Below are positions 1-4,772 of a DNA stretch of 5,183 nt, piece after piece. The DNA is from Pseudomonadota bacterium (GTDB lineage: Bacteria > Pseudomonadota > Alphaproteobacteria > UBA9655): positions 1 through 5,183 of the forward strand of contig JAKBAL010000200.1 in the NCBI GenBank assembly GCA_021809225.1. The letters are read 5' to 3'. The position numbers and the translations under genes are program-made. A model generated the notes under the pieces. That model made no database searches. It had not been told where the DNA came from and worked only from the letters and a program-made list of their open reading frames with translations. Position 1 is the stretch's first letter, and every line of letters starts with the position of its first letter.

Positions 1-457
1 TTTTGACGACGTTTCTCATATCCCATGGAGCAAGGAATTGACCCTTTTTGACGTTAAGGGCTTTTCCTGTTTTTCCAGCTGCCACCAAAAGATCTGTTTG
101 ACGACATAAAAAGGCCGGAATTTGAAGAACATCCACAACCTCTGCTGCTATCGCGCATTGGACAGGTTCATGCACATCTGTAACGATAGGACACCCCCAT
201 TTTTCACGAATTTCTGCAAAAATGGGAAGGGCTTCTTCAAGGCCAATACCCCGCACACCTTGAAGACTTGTACGGTTAGCTTTATCAAAAGAGGTCTTAT
301 AAATGAAGCCAATCCCTAATTTATTTGTGAGTTCGACAAGAGCGTGGGAGATCTCGAGGGCGTGTTCGCGGCTTTCAAGAACGCATGGTCCTGCAATTAA
401 GGTAAAGGGCAAGTCATTGCCAATTTCAAGAGAGCCAATCTTTACGCGACGGGTCAT
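1..457 (-). CDS. kdsA: 3-deoxy-D-manno-octulosonate 8-phosphate synthase (KdsA), N-terminal part, cut by window edge
   Basis: KdsA condenses phosphoenolpyruvate with arabinose 5-phosphate in the cytoplasm to give Kdo-8-phosphate, the first committed step to the Kdo of LPS inner core. The first 152 residues are visible, out of about 275-285 usual for the family; the rest lies beyond base 1. Family motifs seen in order are AGPCVLES (residues 22-29), SFDKANRTS (56-64), PIVTDVHEP (90-98), [12 protein letters not shown] (113-124) and [13 protein letters not shown] (135-147). Cys25 replaces the Asn of the E. coli enzyme (motif GGMNVLES), which by family knowledge marks the metal-dependent class typified by Aquifex KdsA. 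The remaining metal ligands (His, Glu, Asp) fall outside the window. The start at 457 is chosen because an AGAGGA Shine-Dalgarno lies 6 nt upstream and the N-terminus aligns with known KdsA. It follows pyrG by 12 nt and is probably co-transcribed with it. Identification is secure. Confidence 0.96.
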   Translation of the reverse strand, partial: MTRRVKIGSLEIGNDLPFTLIAGPCVLESREHALEISHALVELTNKLGIGFIYKTSFDKANRTSLQGVRGIGLEEALPIFAEIREKWGCPIVTDVHEPVQCAIAAEVVDVLQIPAFLCRQTDLLVAAGKTGKALNVKKGQFLAPWDMRNVVK

Positions 458-463
458 GATGTT

Positions 464-469
464 TCCTCT
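464..469 (-). promoter_or_regulatory. Shine-Dalgarno of kdsA, directly abutting the pyrG stop codon
   Basis: On the minus strand AGAGGA sits 6 nt before the kdsA ATG and ends immediately after the TAA of pyrG (470-472). Ribosomes terminating on pyrG would cover it, so translational coupling of the two genes is likely (inference). Confidence 0.75.
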
Positions 470-2107
470 TTAAATAAGACGGTTTTGGTTAATAGCTGCT
501 TCGATGAAGGATGTAAATAAAGGGTGGGGTTTAAAAGGCCGTGATTTAAATTCGGGATGAAACTGAACTGCTACAAACCAAGGATGATCTTTTCTTTCTG
601 CGATTTCAGGTAAAAGCCCGTCCGTTGTTGTTCCTACGATATGAAGACCGCACTTTTCAATCTCTTCTAGATAAGTGGTATTAACCTCATACCGGTGGCG
701 GTGTCGTTCTGAAATTATGGAACTTTTATAAATTTCGTGAGCTTTTGAACCGGGAGTTAAATGGCACTCATAGTTTCCTAAACGCATGGATCCTCCCAGA
801 TCTCCACCTGGAAAATATTTTTGAACAACATCTCCCTTGGCCCATTCCGTCATTAAGGCGATGGCGGGCATTAAGGTGGGGCCGAATTCGGTAGAATTGG
901 CCTCAGAGCAGCCACCGATATTTCGCAAAGCTTCAAGAACGGCCATTTGCAGACCAAAGCAAACACCAAAGAAAGGAATTTTATGCTCTCGTGCATATTG
1001 GATAGCTGCAATTTTCCCGAGGGCACCTCGCTCTCCAAAGCCTCCAGGCACAAGAATTCCATGAAGAGGTGAAAGTCGTTCCATCAATGTGGCTTTATTG
1101 CCATTTTCGAATTGATCTGCATCAATCCATTCAATGTTAACGTGGACCTTGTTGGCAATCCCCCCATGAATAATGGCTTCGTGTAAGGATTTATAAGCGT
1201 CCAGTAGTCCTGTATATTTACCAACCACACCAATGGTTACATCCCCTTCTGGCCGTATTTGGGTAGAAACAATCCTTTCCCAAATCGCAAGATCAGGAGC
1301 TGTTTTTGCCTCAAGACCAAAATGTTTGCAAACTTCCCGGTCTAAACCCTGCTCATGATAACTGATAGGGACTTGATAAATTGTTGAAACATCTAAAGCT
1401 TCAATGACACAAGTGGGTTTAACGTTGCAGAAAAGAGCTAACTTACGCCTTTCCTCAACACCGATGGGTCGATCGCTGCGACAGAGGAGGATGTCTGGCT
1501 GAATTCCTTTGCTTTGTAGCTCTCGAACGGAATGTTGGGTTGGTTTTGTCTTAAGTTCCCCTGCTGTTGGAATATAAGGCACGAGAGTTAAATGGATGAA
1601 AAAGGAATTGCGGTACCCTAATTCATTGCGCAACTGACGAATGGCTTCAAGAAAAGGCAGCCCTTCGATATCTCCTACCGTTCCTCCGATTTCACAAATC
1701 GTAAAGTCTACGTCCGCAGTATTCTTTACAATGGCGCCTTTAATGGCGTCCGTGATGTGAGGAATAACTTGAACGGTCGCTCCAAGGTAATCTCCTCGGC
1801 GTTCATTTGCTATAACTTCGGAATAGATTCGACCCGTGGAGACGGCATCAAAACGAGTTGTGTTCGCACCTGTAAATCGCTCGTAGTGACCAAGGTCAAG
1901 ATCTGTTTCGGCCCCATCTTCAGTGACAAAGACTTCCCCATGTTGAAAAGGATTCATGGTACCGGGATCGACATTGATATAAGGCTCTAATTTTCGCAGT
2001 AGAACCTTATACCCTCTCGCTTGAAGAAGAGCTCCTAAGGAGGCAGATGCTATTCCCTTTCCTAACGAGGAAACAACACCACCAGTTACAAAAATAAAAC
2101 GTGCCAT
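470..2107 (-). CDS. pyrG: CTP synthase (glutamine-hydrolysing)
   Basis: CTP synthase converts UTP to CTP using ATP and ammonia from glutamine, the last step of pyrimidine nucleotide synthesis. It works as a cytoplasmic tetramer. The protein has 545 residues, the same length as E. coli PyrG, and is intact. The N-terminal synthase domain (about 1-270) shows [12 protein letters not shown] (8-19), the nucleotide-binding loop, then [17 protein letters not shown] (44-60), the acidic Mg2+ ligands Asp71 and Glu139 (in [10 protein letters not shown]), and KTKPTQHSV (187-193 core). The C-terminal class I glutamine amidotransferase domain (about 290-540) shows the oxyanion motif VPGGFGERG (353-361), the nucleophile Cys383 in FGVCFGLQ, and the His517/Glu519 pair in FHPEF. 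Position numbers are my counts by alignment to E. coli. No strong Shine-Dalgarno precedes the ATG (upstream reads AACAGATAAAT), but the N-terminus [10 protein letters not shown] fixes the start. The gene follows secG by 80 bp and precedes kdsA by 12 nt. Confidence 0.99.
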   Translation of the reverse strand: MARFIFVTGGVVSSLGKGIASASLGALLQARGYKVLLRKLEPYINVDPGTMNPFQHGEVFVTEDGAETDLDLGHYERFTGANTTRFDAVSTGRIYSEVIANERRGDYLGATVQVIPHITDAIKGAIVKNTADVDFTICEIGGTVGDIEGLPFLEAIRQLRNELGYRNSFFIHLTLVPYIPTAGELKTKPTQHSVRELQSKGIQPDILLCRSDRPIGVEERRKLALFCNVKPTCVIEALDVSTIYQVPISYHEQGLDREVCKHFGLEAKTAPDLAIWERIVSTQIRPEGDVTIGVVGKYTGLLDAYKSLHEAIIHGGIANKVHVNIEWIDADQFENGNKATLMERLSPLHGILVPGGFGERGALGKIAAIQYAREHKIPFFGVCFGLQMAVLEALRNIGGCSEANSTEFGPTLMPAIALMTEWAKGDVVQKYFPGGDLGGSMRLGNYECHLTPGSKAHEIYKSSIISERHRHRYEVNTTYLEEIEKCGLHIVGTTTDGLLPEIAERKDHPWFVAVQFHPEFKSRPFKPHPLFTSFIEAAINQNRLI

Positions 2108-2154
2108 ATTTATCTGTTCTATGCTCTATAGTTTAAAAAATTTGATTTCACTCC

Positions 2155-2181
2155 GCGTTAACGCTTTATGTCACGGCGTGA
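2155..2181. repeat. Two short dyads in the secG-pyrG gap
   Basis: The 80-bp gap between the secG stop and the pyrG ATG holds a perfect 10-bp palindrome, GCGTTAACGC (2155-2164), and an 11-bp dyad, TCACGGCGTGA (2171-2181). Neither is followed by a T-tract in the direction of transcription, so neither is a convincing intrinsic terminator. They could be a protein-binding site, an mRNA-processing structure, or chance. No function is assigned. Confidence 0.4.
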
Positions 2182-2187
2182 TTAACC

Positions 2188-2475
2188 TCATTGGCTTGGA
2201 GGCTTAATCGGCTCGCTTTGAGAAGGTTGTTCCAAAATAGAAGAGGGTCTGCTTTGATGGCTCGCTAAAATAGCAAGAGTAAGACTTGTCGCCAAAAAGC
2301 AGCCTGCTAAGATAGCAGTTGTATGGGTTAGAAGGTTTGCGGATCCACGTGTGGTCATCAGACCCCCCATGTTTCCTCCACCAAGGCCAATTCCACCTTC
2401 ACTTCGTTGAATAAGAATCACACCAATCATTGCTGCTGTGATCAATAGGTGAATAACGAGTAAAACCGTTTGCAT
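2188..2475 (-). CDS. secG: Preprotein translocase subunit SecG
   Basis: SecG is the small non-essential subunit of the SecYEG channel in the inner membrane. It assists SecA-driven export of unfolded preproteins. The product has 95 residues, within the short range typical of the family. Two hydrophobic segments are visible at about 4-22 and 53-70. They are separated by a glycine-rich cytoplasmic loop with the family signature IQRSEGGIGLGGG (22-34) and the stretch TTRGSANLLTHTTA (41-54). The tail after residue 71 is Ser/Pro/Gln-rich and hydrophilic, as in other alphaproteobacterial SecG proteins. The start is supported by a purine-rich GAGAAAG upstream and by the N-terminus lying right before the first membrane helix. 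It is the first gene of the leftward cluster secG-pyrG-kdsA. In many alphaproteobacteria tpiA precedes secG, but here the upstream gene is a divergently transcribed tRNA. Confidence 0.95.
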   Translation of the reverse strand: MQTVLLVIHLLITAAMIGVILIQRSEGGIGLGGGNMGGLMTTRGSANLLTHTTAILAGCFLATSLTLAILASHQSRPSSILEQPSQSEPIKPPSQ

Positions 2476-2569
2476 AATATCTTTCTCATCTTTTTATCTG
2501 GTGGCTACTTTATGACGAAACGCTTCCAATTTCCAGAAGAAAATAGTCTGTTGAAAAATAAACCAAGAC

Positions 2570-2599
2570 TTGACGAAAGGATTATTTTTCGCATAGATA
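2570..2599 (+). promoter_or_regulatory. Putative sigma-70 promoter of the tRNA-His gene
   Basis: TTGACG (2570-2575, five of six consensus bases) is followed after 18 bp by a weak -10, TAGATA (2594-2599). Transcription would begin near 2606-2607, giving a leader of about 10 nt before the tRNA. The -35 is good and the -10 poor, so this is a plausible but unproven call. Confidence 0.45.
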
Positions 2600-2600
2600 A

Positions 2601-2715
2601 ACCCTAGTCCTTTTATGGCGGGTGTAGCTCAATCGGTTAGAGCGCCAGTTTGTGGTACTGGAGGTCGTGGGTTCGATTCCCATCACTCGCCCCATAAAAC
2701 CAAGGACTTTAGGGT
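2601..2715 (+). repeat. Imperfect inverted repeat flanking tRNA-His (extended precursor stem)
   Basis: The 5' flank 2601-2616 and the 3' flank 2694-2715 are complementary in three blocks: ACCCTA with TAGGGT (2710-2715), GTCC with GGAC (2704-2707), and TTTTAT with ATAAAA (2694-2699). Small bulges separate the blocks. In the primary transcript the last two blocks would prolong the acceptor stem past the mature ends. If transcription starts near 2607, as the promoter suggests, the outermost block would lie mostly upstream of the transcript. Confidence 0.6.
2617..2694 (+). tRNA. tRNA-His (anticodon GTG)
   Basis: A complete cloverleaf is visible. G-1 is at 2617 and the acceptor 5' strand GCGGGTG at 2618-2624. 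The D stem is GCTC/GAGC with loop AATCGGTTA. The anticodon stem is CCAGT/ACTGG (2645-2649 with 2657-2661), with loop TTGTGGT and anticodon GTG at 2652-2654. The variable loop is AGGTC. The T stem is GTGGG/CCCAT around TTCGATT, and the acceptor 3' strand is CACTCGC (2684-2690). C73 is at 2691 and an encoded CCA at 2692-2694. There are one G-T pair in the acceptor and one in the T stem. The encoded G-1 opposite C73 is the classic bacterial tRNA-His identity element recognised by HisRS. Several large alphaproteobacterial orders have lost it, so its retention here is informative. It stands alone, divergent from secG. Confidence 0.98.
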
Positions 2716-2965
2716 GTCTTTAAAAGTTTCGGAACTTTCTAGGTAGCAATTGGGAAAATTATCTCACCTCCTTACCCTTGTAACCATTGAAAATACAATT
2801 CGCATTCTTCCAATGAGGGTGTCAGACTTCGGACTCGGGGTACTTACGTATTTCAAATACACTCCGCGCCCCTCGCCTTCCTGCTCATTGATTGAAAGAA
2901 AAATGGTATAAAAAGCGCTTAGATTGGAGGACATTACCAAATTGGCGCTACACACATTTCTAAAT
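2716..2965. other. Unassigned stretch between tRNA-His and transposase remnant
   Basis: No gene is supported here. Just after the tRNA lies a weak hairpin, AAAGTT/AACTTT around TCGG (2723-2738), with only a short T-run, a poor terminator candidate. On the minus strand an 80-codon open frame spans 2764-3006. Its second half is basic (SKSDT-like start, ending in RVRR), but its 5' part runs antisense through the transposase remnant, so I do not call it as a gene. The stretch 2800-2890 is noticeably more GC-rich than its surroundings and may belong to another mobile or repeated element. I cannot identify it from sequence alone. Confidence 0.4.
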
Positions 2966-3211
2966 TGTGTTGATAGCTTTTTGTTTTTCCTCCAAAATGG
3001 CCTCAATATAACGGCGGTGTTGAAAGAGGAAATCGTATCTTTAGGGAAGAATTTTATTCACGAAAAGATCTCTTTCCTAATTCAATCCACGGGCTTCGTT
3101 CCGATATTTCTAAATCTCTTAATAAATATTAATTCCTACAGACCTCATTTTAGTTTTAAAGGACTCACTCCTTTGCAGTATATTCATGAATCTCATCTTA
3201 TGATCCTCTAA
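2966..3211 (+). pseudogene. 3' remnant of a DDE (rve/integrase-core) transposase, frameshifted
   Basis: This is the C-terminal end of an insertion-sequence transposase with the retroviral-integrase-type catalytic core. In frame with 2980, the translation reads FVFPPKWPQ, then YNGGVERGNRIFREEFY (3007-3057). That is the region of the third catalytic acidic residue, the Glu of the VER motif. Translation continues to SLNKY and hits TAA at 3130-3132. In the next frame it resumes as NSYRPHFSFKG (3134-3166) and TPLQYI, the conserved tail of these enzymes, ending at TAA 3209-3211. Removing a single T at 3129/3130 joins the two parts as LNKY plus NSYRPH. A second break near the T-run 2978-2982 separates an upstream piece, CVDS, from FVFPP. 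The first two catalytic Asp residues and the N-terminal DNA-binding domain are absent, so it is inactive. The closest family is probably IS481-like or IS3-like (inference). A weak continuation, SKSHMY (3207-3224), is seen in the third frame beyond the stop. Confidence 0.85.
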
Positions 3212-3303
3212 GTCTCATATGTACTGAACGTATACACTCATAAAAAACAACTTTCATTTTAAAAAATAACGTTTAATATAAAGCAAGTTACTGTATGGTA
3301 ATA

Positions 3304-3336
3304 TAGTTGTTTTTATTAAAACCAACTATTTTGGTT
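3304..3336 (+). promoter_or_regulatory. Two overlapping, mutually exclusive hairpins in the leader of the secreted-protein gene
   Basis: Hairpin 1 pairs TAGTTG (3304-3309) with CAACTA (3323-3328), extended by TTTT with AAAA around one bulged C. Hairpin 2 pairs AACCAA (3320-3325) with TTGGTT (3331-3336) around CTATT. They share bases 3320-3325, so only one can form at a time. The region is very AT-rich, and a TAATAT (3299-3304) could serve as a -10 with no good -35. If transcription starts just there, hairpin 1 might be partly outside the RNA or act as an operator-like dyad. Function is unproven. Confidence 0.35.
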
Positions 3337-3347
3337 AATGATTTTTA

Positions 3348-3353
3348 TGGAGA
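3348..3353 (+). promoter_or_regulatory. Shine-Dalgarno that decides the start of the secreted-protein gene
   Basis: TGGAGA, with GGAG at 3349-3352, lies 9 nt before the ATG at 3362. It is only 3 nt before the in-frame ATG at 3356 and lies inside the frame of the ATGs at 3338 and 3347. It therefore selects 3362 among four in-frame ATGs. Confidence 0.6.
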
Positions 3354-3361
3354 ATATGATT

Positions 3362-3976
3362 ATGAAAATAGAAAAAGTAATTTTAGCAGCTCTTATGCTA
3401 TACACAGCAATAGAAACCCCCTTACAAGCTATGGAGGATATAGTCTCAGAGAGAAAAAGTGTAGCCGTTTTATATCAAGGACCCGGAATGAGGGCTCTGC
3501 CAACTGATGTAGAAGGGAGCATAAGTCTAACATTACGCGGCGAAAAGACGAGTAAGGGCTACCGGATGGACCTATACCTTCTAAATAAGGGTCTATTAAT
3601 AAGATTACCAGATTGTGAATACGATAGCTCCCATACAGTAATGCAAGGGCCTTCCTTTATAATTTCAGAGAGTGAGGATGGTGGTAATTTTGGGTGCAAT
3701 GGGTGGGTTCGCTCTTTTGGGGGCAATAGGATATCTTACAGTGACTATCGTGGACAGAAGGCTCCTTACCATACATCTGTATCCATCCCATTAAACGAAG
3801 AGGGTTGTGCATTAAAAGCCCTCCTTTTTACACTTAAATTATCTTATAAGGAGGTAGATGGATTAGACAATATATTTTCTTATGCTCATTCTAGTAGTGT
3901 TAAAGCACTGTATGAAGGAGATCCCCAGCTTAGTGAGTTGTTGACTTTTGGTAAGCCGTTGGCTTTGAATAAATAA
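3362..3976 (+). CDS. Unrecognised secreted/periplasmic protein with signal peptide (204 aa)
   Basis: I do not recognise a family. From the ATG at 3362 the product has 204 residues (212 if the ATG at 3338 is used). The N-terminus is a typical Sec signal peptide: a short charged part with Lys2 and Lys5, a hydrophobic core at about 6-17, and a likely cleavage after LQA at residue 23. The mature part of about 181 residues has no further membrane segment. It holds three cysteines (85, 112, 149), and its central part is rich in Gly, Ser, Asn and aromatics, for example GGNFGCNGW (108-116). Alternating hydrophobic stretches (SISLTLRG, MDLYLLNKG) suggest a beta-rich fold, which is inference. The gene is intact, stands alone on the plus strand and lies between two transposase ruins, which suggests acquisition by transfer or a lineage-specific gene. 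Cell-envelope protein, toxin-like factor or host-directed effector are all possible; the sequence does not decide. Confidence 0.8.
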   Translation: MKIEKVILAALMLYTAIETPLQAMEDIVSERKSVAVLYQGPGMRALPTDVEGSISLTLRGEKTSKGYRMDLYLLNKGLLIRLPDCEYDSSHTVMQGPSFIISESEDGGNFGCNGWVRSFGGNRISYSDYRGQKAPYHTSVSIPLNEEGCALKALLFTLKLSYKEVDGLDNIFSYAHSSSVKALYEGDPQLSELLTFGKPLALNK

Positions 3977-3997
3977 ACGTAATTTACTCACCTATAA

Positions 3998-4033
3998 TTC
4001 CCCTTACCCCCATGAAATGGCGGGTGGGGGGAA
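3998..4033 (+). repeat. Strong GC-rich hairpin 21 nt after the secreted-protein gene
   Basis: Bases 3998-4013 pair with 4017-4033 around a GAA loop, giving 16 pairs with a single bulged C (4021). The pairs include TTCCCC with GGGGAA, two T-G wobbles (4004-4005 with 4026-4027), and ACCCCCAT with ATGG and GGGT. The wobbles would be A-C mismatches in RNA from the other strand, so the fold is better in plus-strand RNA, that is, in the 3' UTR of the gene ending at 3976. It is followed by AAAATG rather than a T-tract, so it is not a standard intrinsic terminator. It may be an mRNA-stabilising or processing hairpin, or a REP-like repeat. The bases from 4034 to 4112 hold nothing I can identify. Confidence 0.7.
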
Positions 4034-4112
4034 AATGAAATAAATGAAAAACTAAGCTTTCCTCCTTTTTTGTATGCACCCCTTGCTCTTGTCTTAAGTT
4101 TTATCTGATTTT

Positions 4113-4402
4113 CTAGTTTCGAAAGAGGTCTACTGTAACAGAGAGGATAGCTGCCATTTTGCGTGTATCTATACATACCGCTTTTAGACACAATCCTTGT
4201 AAACCTTTGGTTAAATAATGGCTCAAGCTCCCAGCCTCTAAGCCAACTTTCTCCAACTCAACTCCGCTTTTTTGGCAGTTCTTCTATATATTGGCTGAGG
4301 GTCTGTGCTGGCTTTGCTTTCAAAAACCTTTTTTCCGTCTTCACTCAAAATGCATATAAAAGTTTCTTTCATTGCCACGTCTAATCCTGCATAATGCTTC
4401 AT
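4113..4402 (-). pseudogene. IS110-family transposase, frameshifted 5' remnant
   Basis: The minus-strand translation from the ATG at 4402 begins MKHYAGLDVAMKETFIC. This is the N-terminus of the DEDD (RuvC-like) domain of IS110 transposases, with the first catalytic Asp in GLDV at residue 8. It continues ILSEDGKKVFESKASTDPQ and then shifts frame at an A-run (plus-strand T6, 4268-4273). Adding one A restores AKKSGVELEKVGLEAG, SLSHYLTKGLQ, and AVCIDTRKMAAILSVTV, all matching the family, before sequence unrelated to it runs to TAG at 4113-4115. About 90 residues are recognisable of some 300-400 in a full protein. The remaining catalytic acidic residues and the C-terminal transposase_20-type domain with its Ser are missing. 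An in-frame upstream ATG at 4438 would add 12 residues rich in Lys; the start is not certain. The gene is doubly dead, by frameshift and by truncation. Its position suggests the element inserted in the non-coding region downstream of rpoD. Confidence 0.88.
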
Positions 4403-4625
4403 TGAAGGTCTTTTTTTAGTTTTTTTGTTACCCAACATCCAAACTTAAGCCTTGATGCTTTAGGAGACATTCTCGCCTATCTCAGGGGAGAGGGGCAATA
4501 CAGTATGTTACTATATTTTCAATAGGGGTCTTTCATACCACCCCGTCACTTTTTATAGTGTATTGAAAAGTAAGGAAAAAAATTTAAATGTGAAGCTATA
4601 CGCGTCATGAATGGAAATAAGGTTT
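4403..4625 (-). other. Probable IS110 left-end non-coding region
   Basis: This stretch lies just upstream (in the minus direction) of the IS110 transposase remnant, on the side where IS110-group elements carry their non-coding left end. No coding frame is supported. On the minus strand it contains a G/A-rich part, CCTGAGATAGGCGAGAATG (4465-4483), and, farther out, a compact three-way-junction fold (see 4516-4569). The outer boundary of the element is not visible: IS110 ends lack long terminal inverted repeats, so I cannot place it. The part from 4570 to 4625 is AT-rich and featureless. Confidence 0.4.
4516..4569 (-). ncRNA. Candidate structured RNA (three-way junction), possible bridge-RNA remnant
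   Basis: Three stems close on each other almost without linkers. P1 is TTTTCAATA (4516-4524) with TATTGAAAA (4561-4569), 9 bp. P2 is GGGGT (4525-4529) with ACCCC (4540-4544), enclosing a 10-nt loop. P3 is CACT (4547-4550) with AGTG (4557-4560), enclosing 6 nt. Only GT (4545-4546) is unpaired at the junction. It lies about 110-170 nt upstream of the IS110 transposase start, on its sense side. IS110-group elements encode the bridge RNA that guides recombination there, so a decayed bridge RNA is the leading idea. The fold could equally be transcribed from the plus strand or be a chance dyad in AT-rich DNA. I have no sequence match to a known RNA family. Confidence 0.3.
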
Positions 4626-4698
4626 CTGGATTGCTTCGGAGAAAAGCTCTTCGCAATGACGATTCCCCTCTCATTGCGAGCATAGCGAGGCAATCCAG
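4626..4698. repeat. Inverted pair of a dispersed palindromic repeat
   Basis: The outer arms are CTGGATTGC (4626-4634) with GCAATCCAG (4690-4698), extended by TTCG with CGAG. The inner arms are TCGCAATGA (4651-4659) with TCATTGCGA (4671-4679). Together they form a cruciform or long hairpin of about 73 bp with an 11-nt apical loop and a central internal loop. The motif CATTGCGAG...GCAATCCAG is the core of a short palindromic repeat that I know to be scattered in many copies through intergenic regions of various bacterial genomes, including intracellular lineages. Here it sits 74 bp downstream of the rpoD stop and might protect or end that transcript, although no T-tract follows on either strand. 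Confidence 0.8.
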
Positions 4699-4772
4699 CC
4701 TTAAAATTTTGCAACACCCAATTTTCATTTTGTTTGAGTATAATATTGTACCAGTAGTTCAGGGGATACTCC

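Noticed and set aside
122..319. Plus-strand open frame within kdsA
   Set aside because: It is antisense to a clearly coding KdsA frame with full family motifs.
2559..2712. Similar strings ACCAAGACTTGA (2562-2573) and ACCAAGGACTTTA (2699-2711) on either side of tRNA-His as attachment-site direct repeats
   Set aside because: They match only with indels, do not overlap the tRNA 3' end, and no integrase or inserted element lies between them.
2723..2738. Hairpin after tRNA-His as an intrinsic terminator
   Set aside because: The stem AAAGTT/AACTTT is weak and is followed by only three Ts in a row within the stem end, with no proper T-tract.
2764..3006. 80-codon open frame on the minus strand, with a basic C-terminal end
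   Set aside because: Its 5' part is antisense to the transposase remnant, there is no convincing ribosome binding site, and no domain is recognisable. Reported only as part of an unassigned stretch.
2924..3211. 95-codon open frame on the plus strand as a gene in its own right
   Set aside because: Only its last 26 or so codons match the transposase family. The preceding homology lies in another frame, so it is a piece of a frameshifted pseudogene.
3988..4191. Minus-strand open frame of 67 codons downstream of the IS110 remnant
   Set aside because: It runs through the GC-rich hairpin and out of frame through the transposase remnant; composition and content are not protein-like.
4546..4728. 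Open frames on both strands across the palindromic repeat
   Set aside because: They arise from the inverted repeat and its flanks, with no ribosome binding site or domain.
4736..4771. GAGTAT/ATACTC dyad just after rpoD as a terminator
   Set aside because: Six base pairs with a 24-nt loop and no T-tract on the minus strand; too weak to call.
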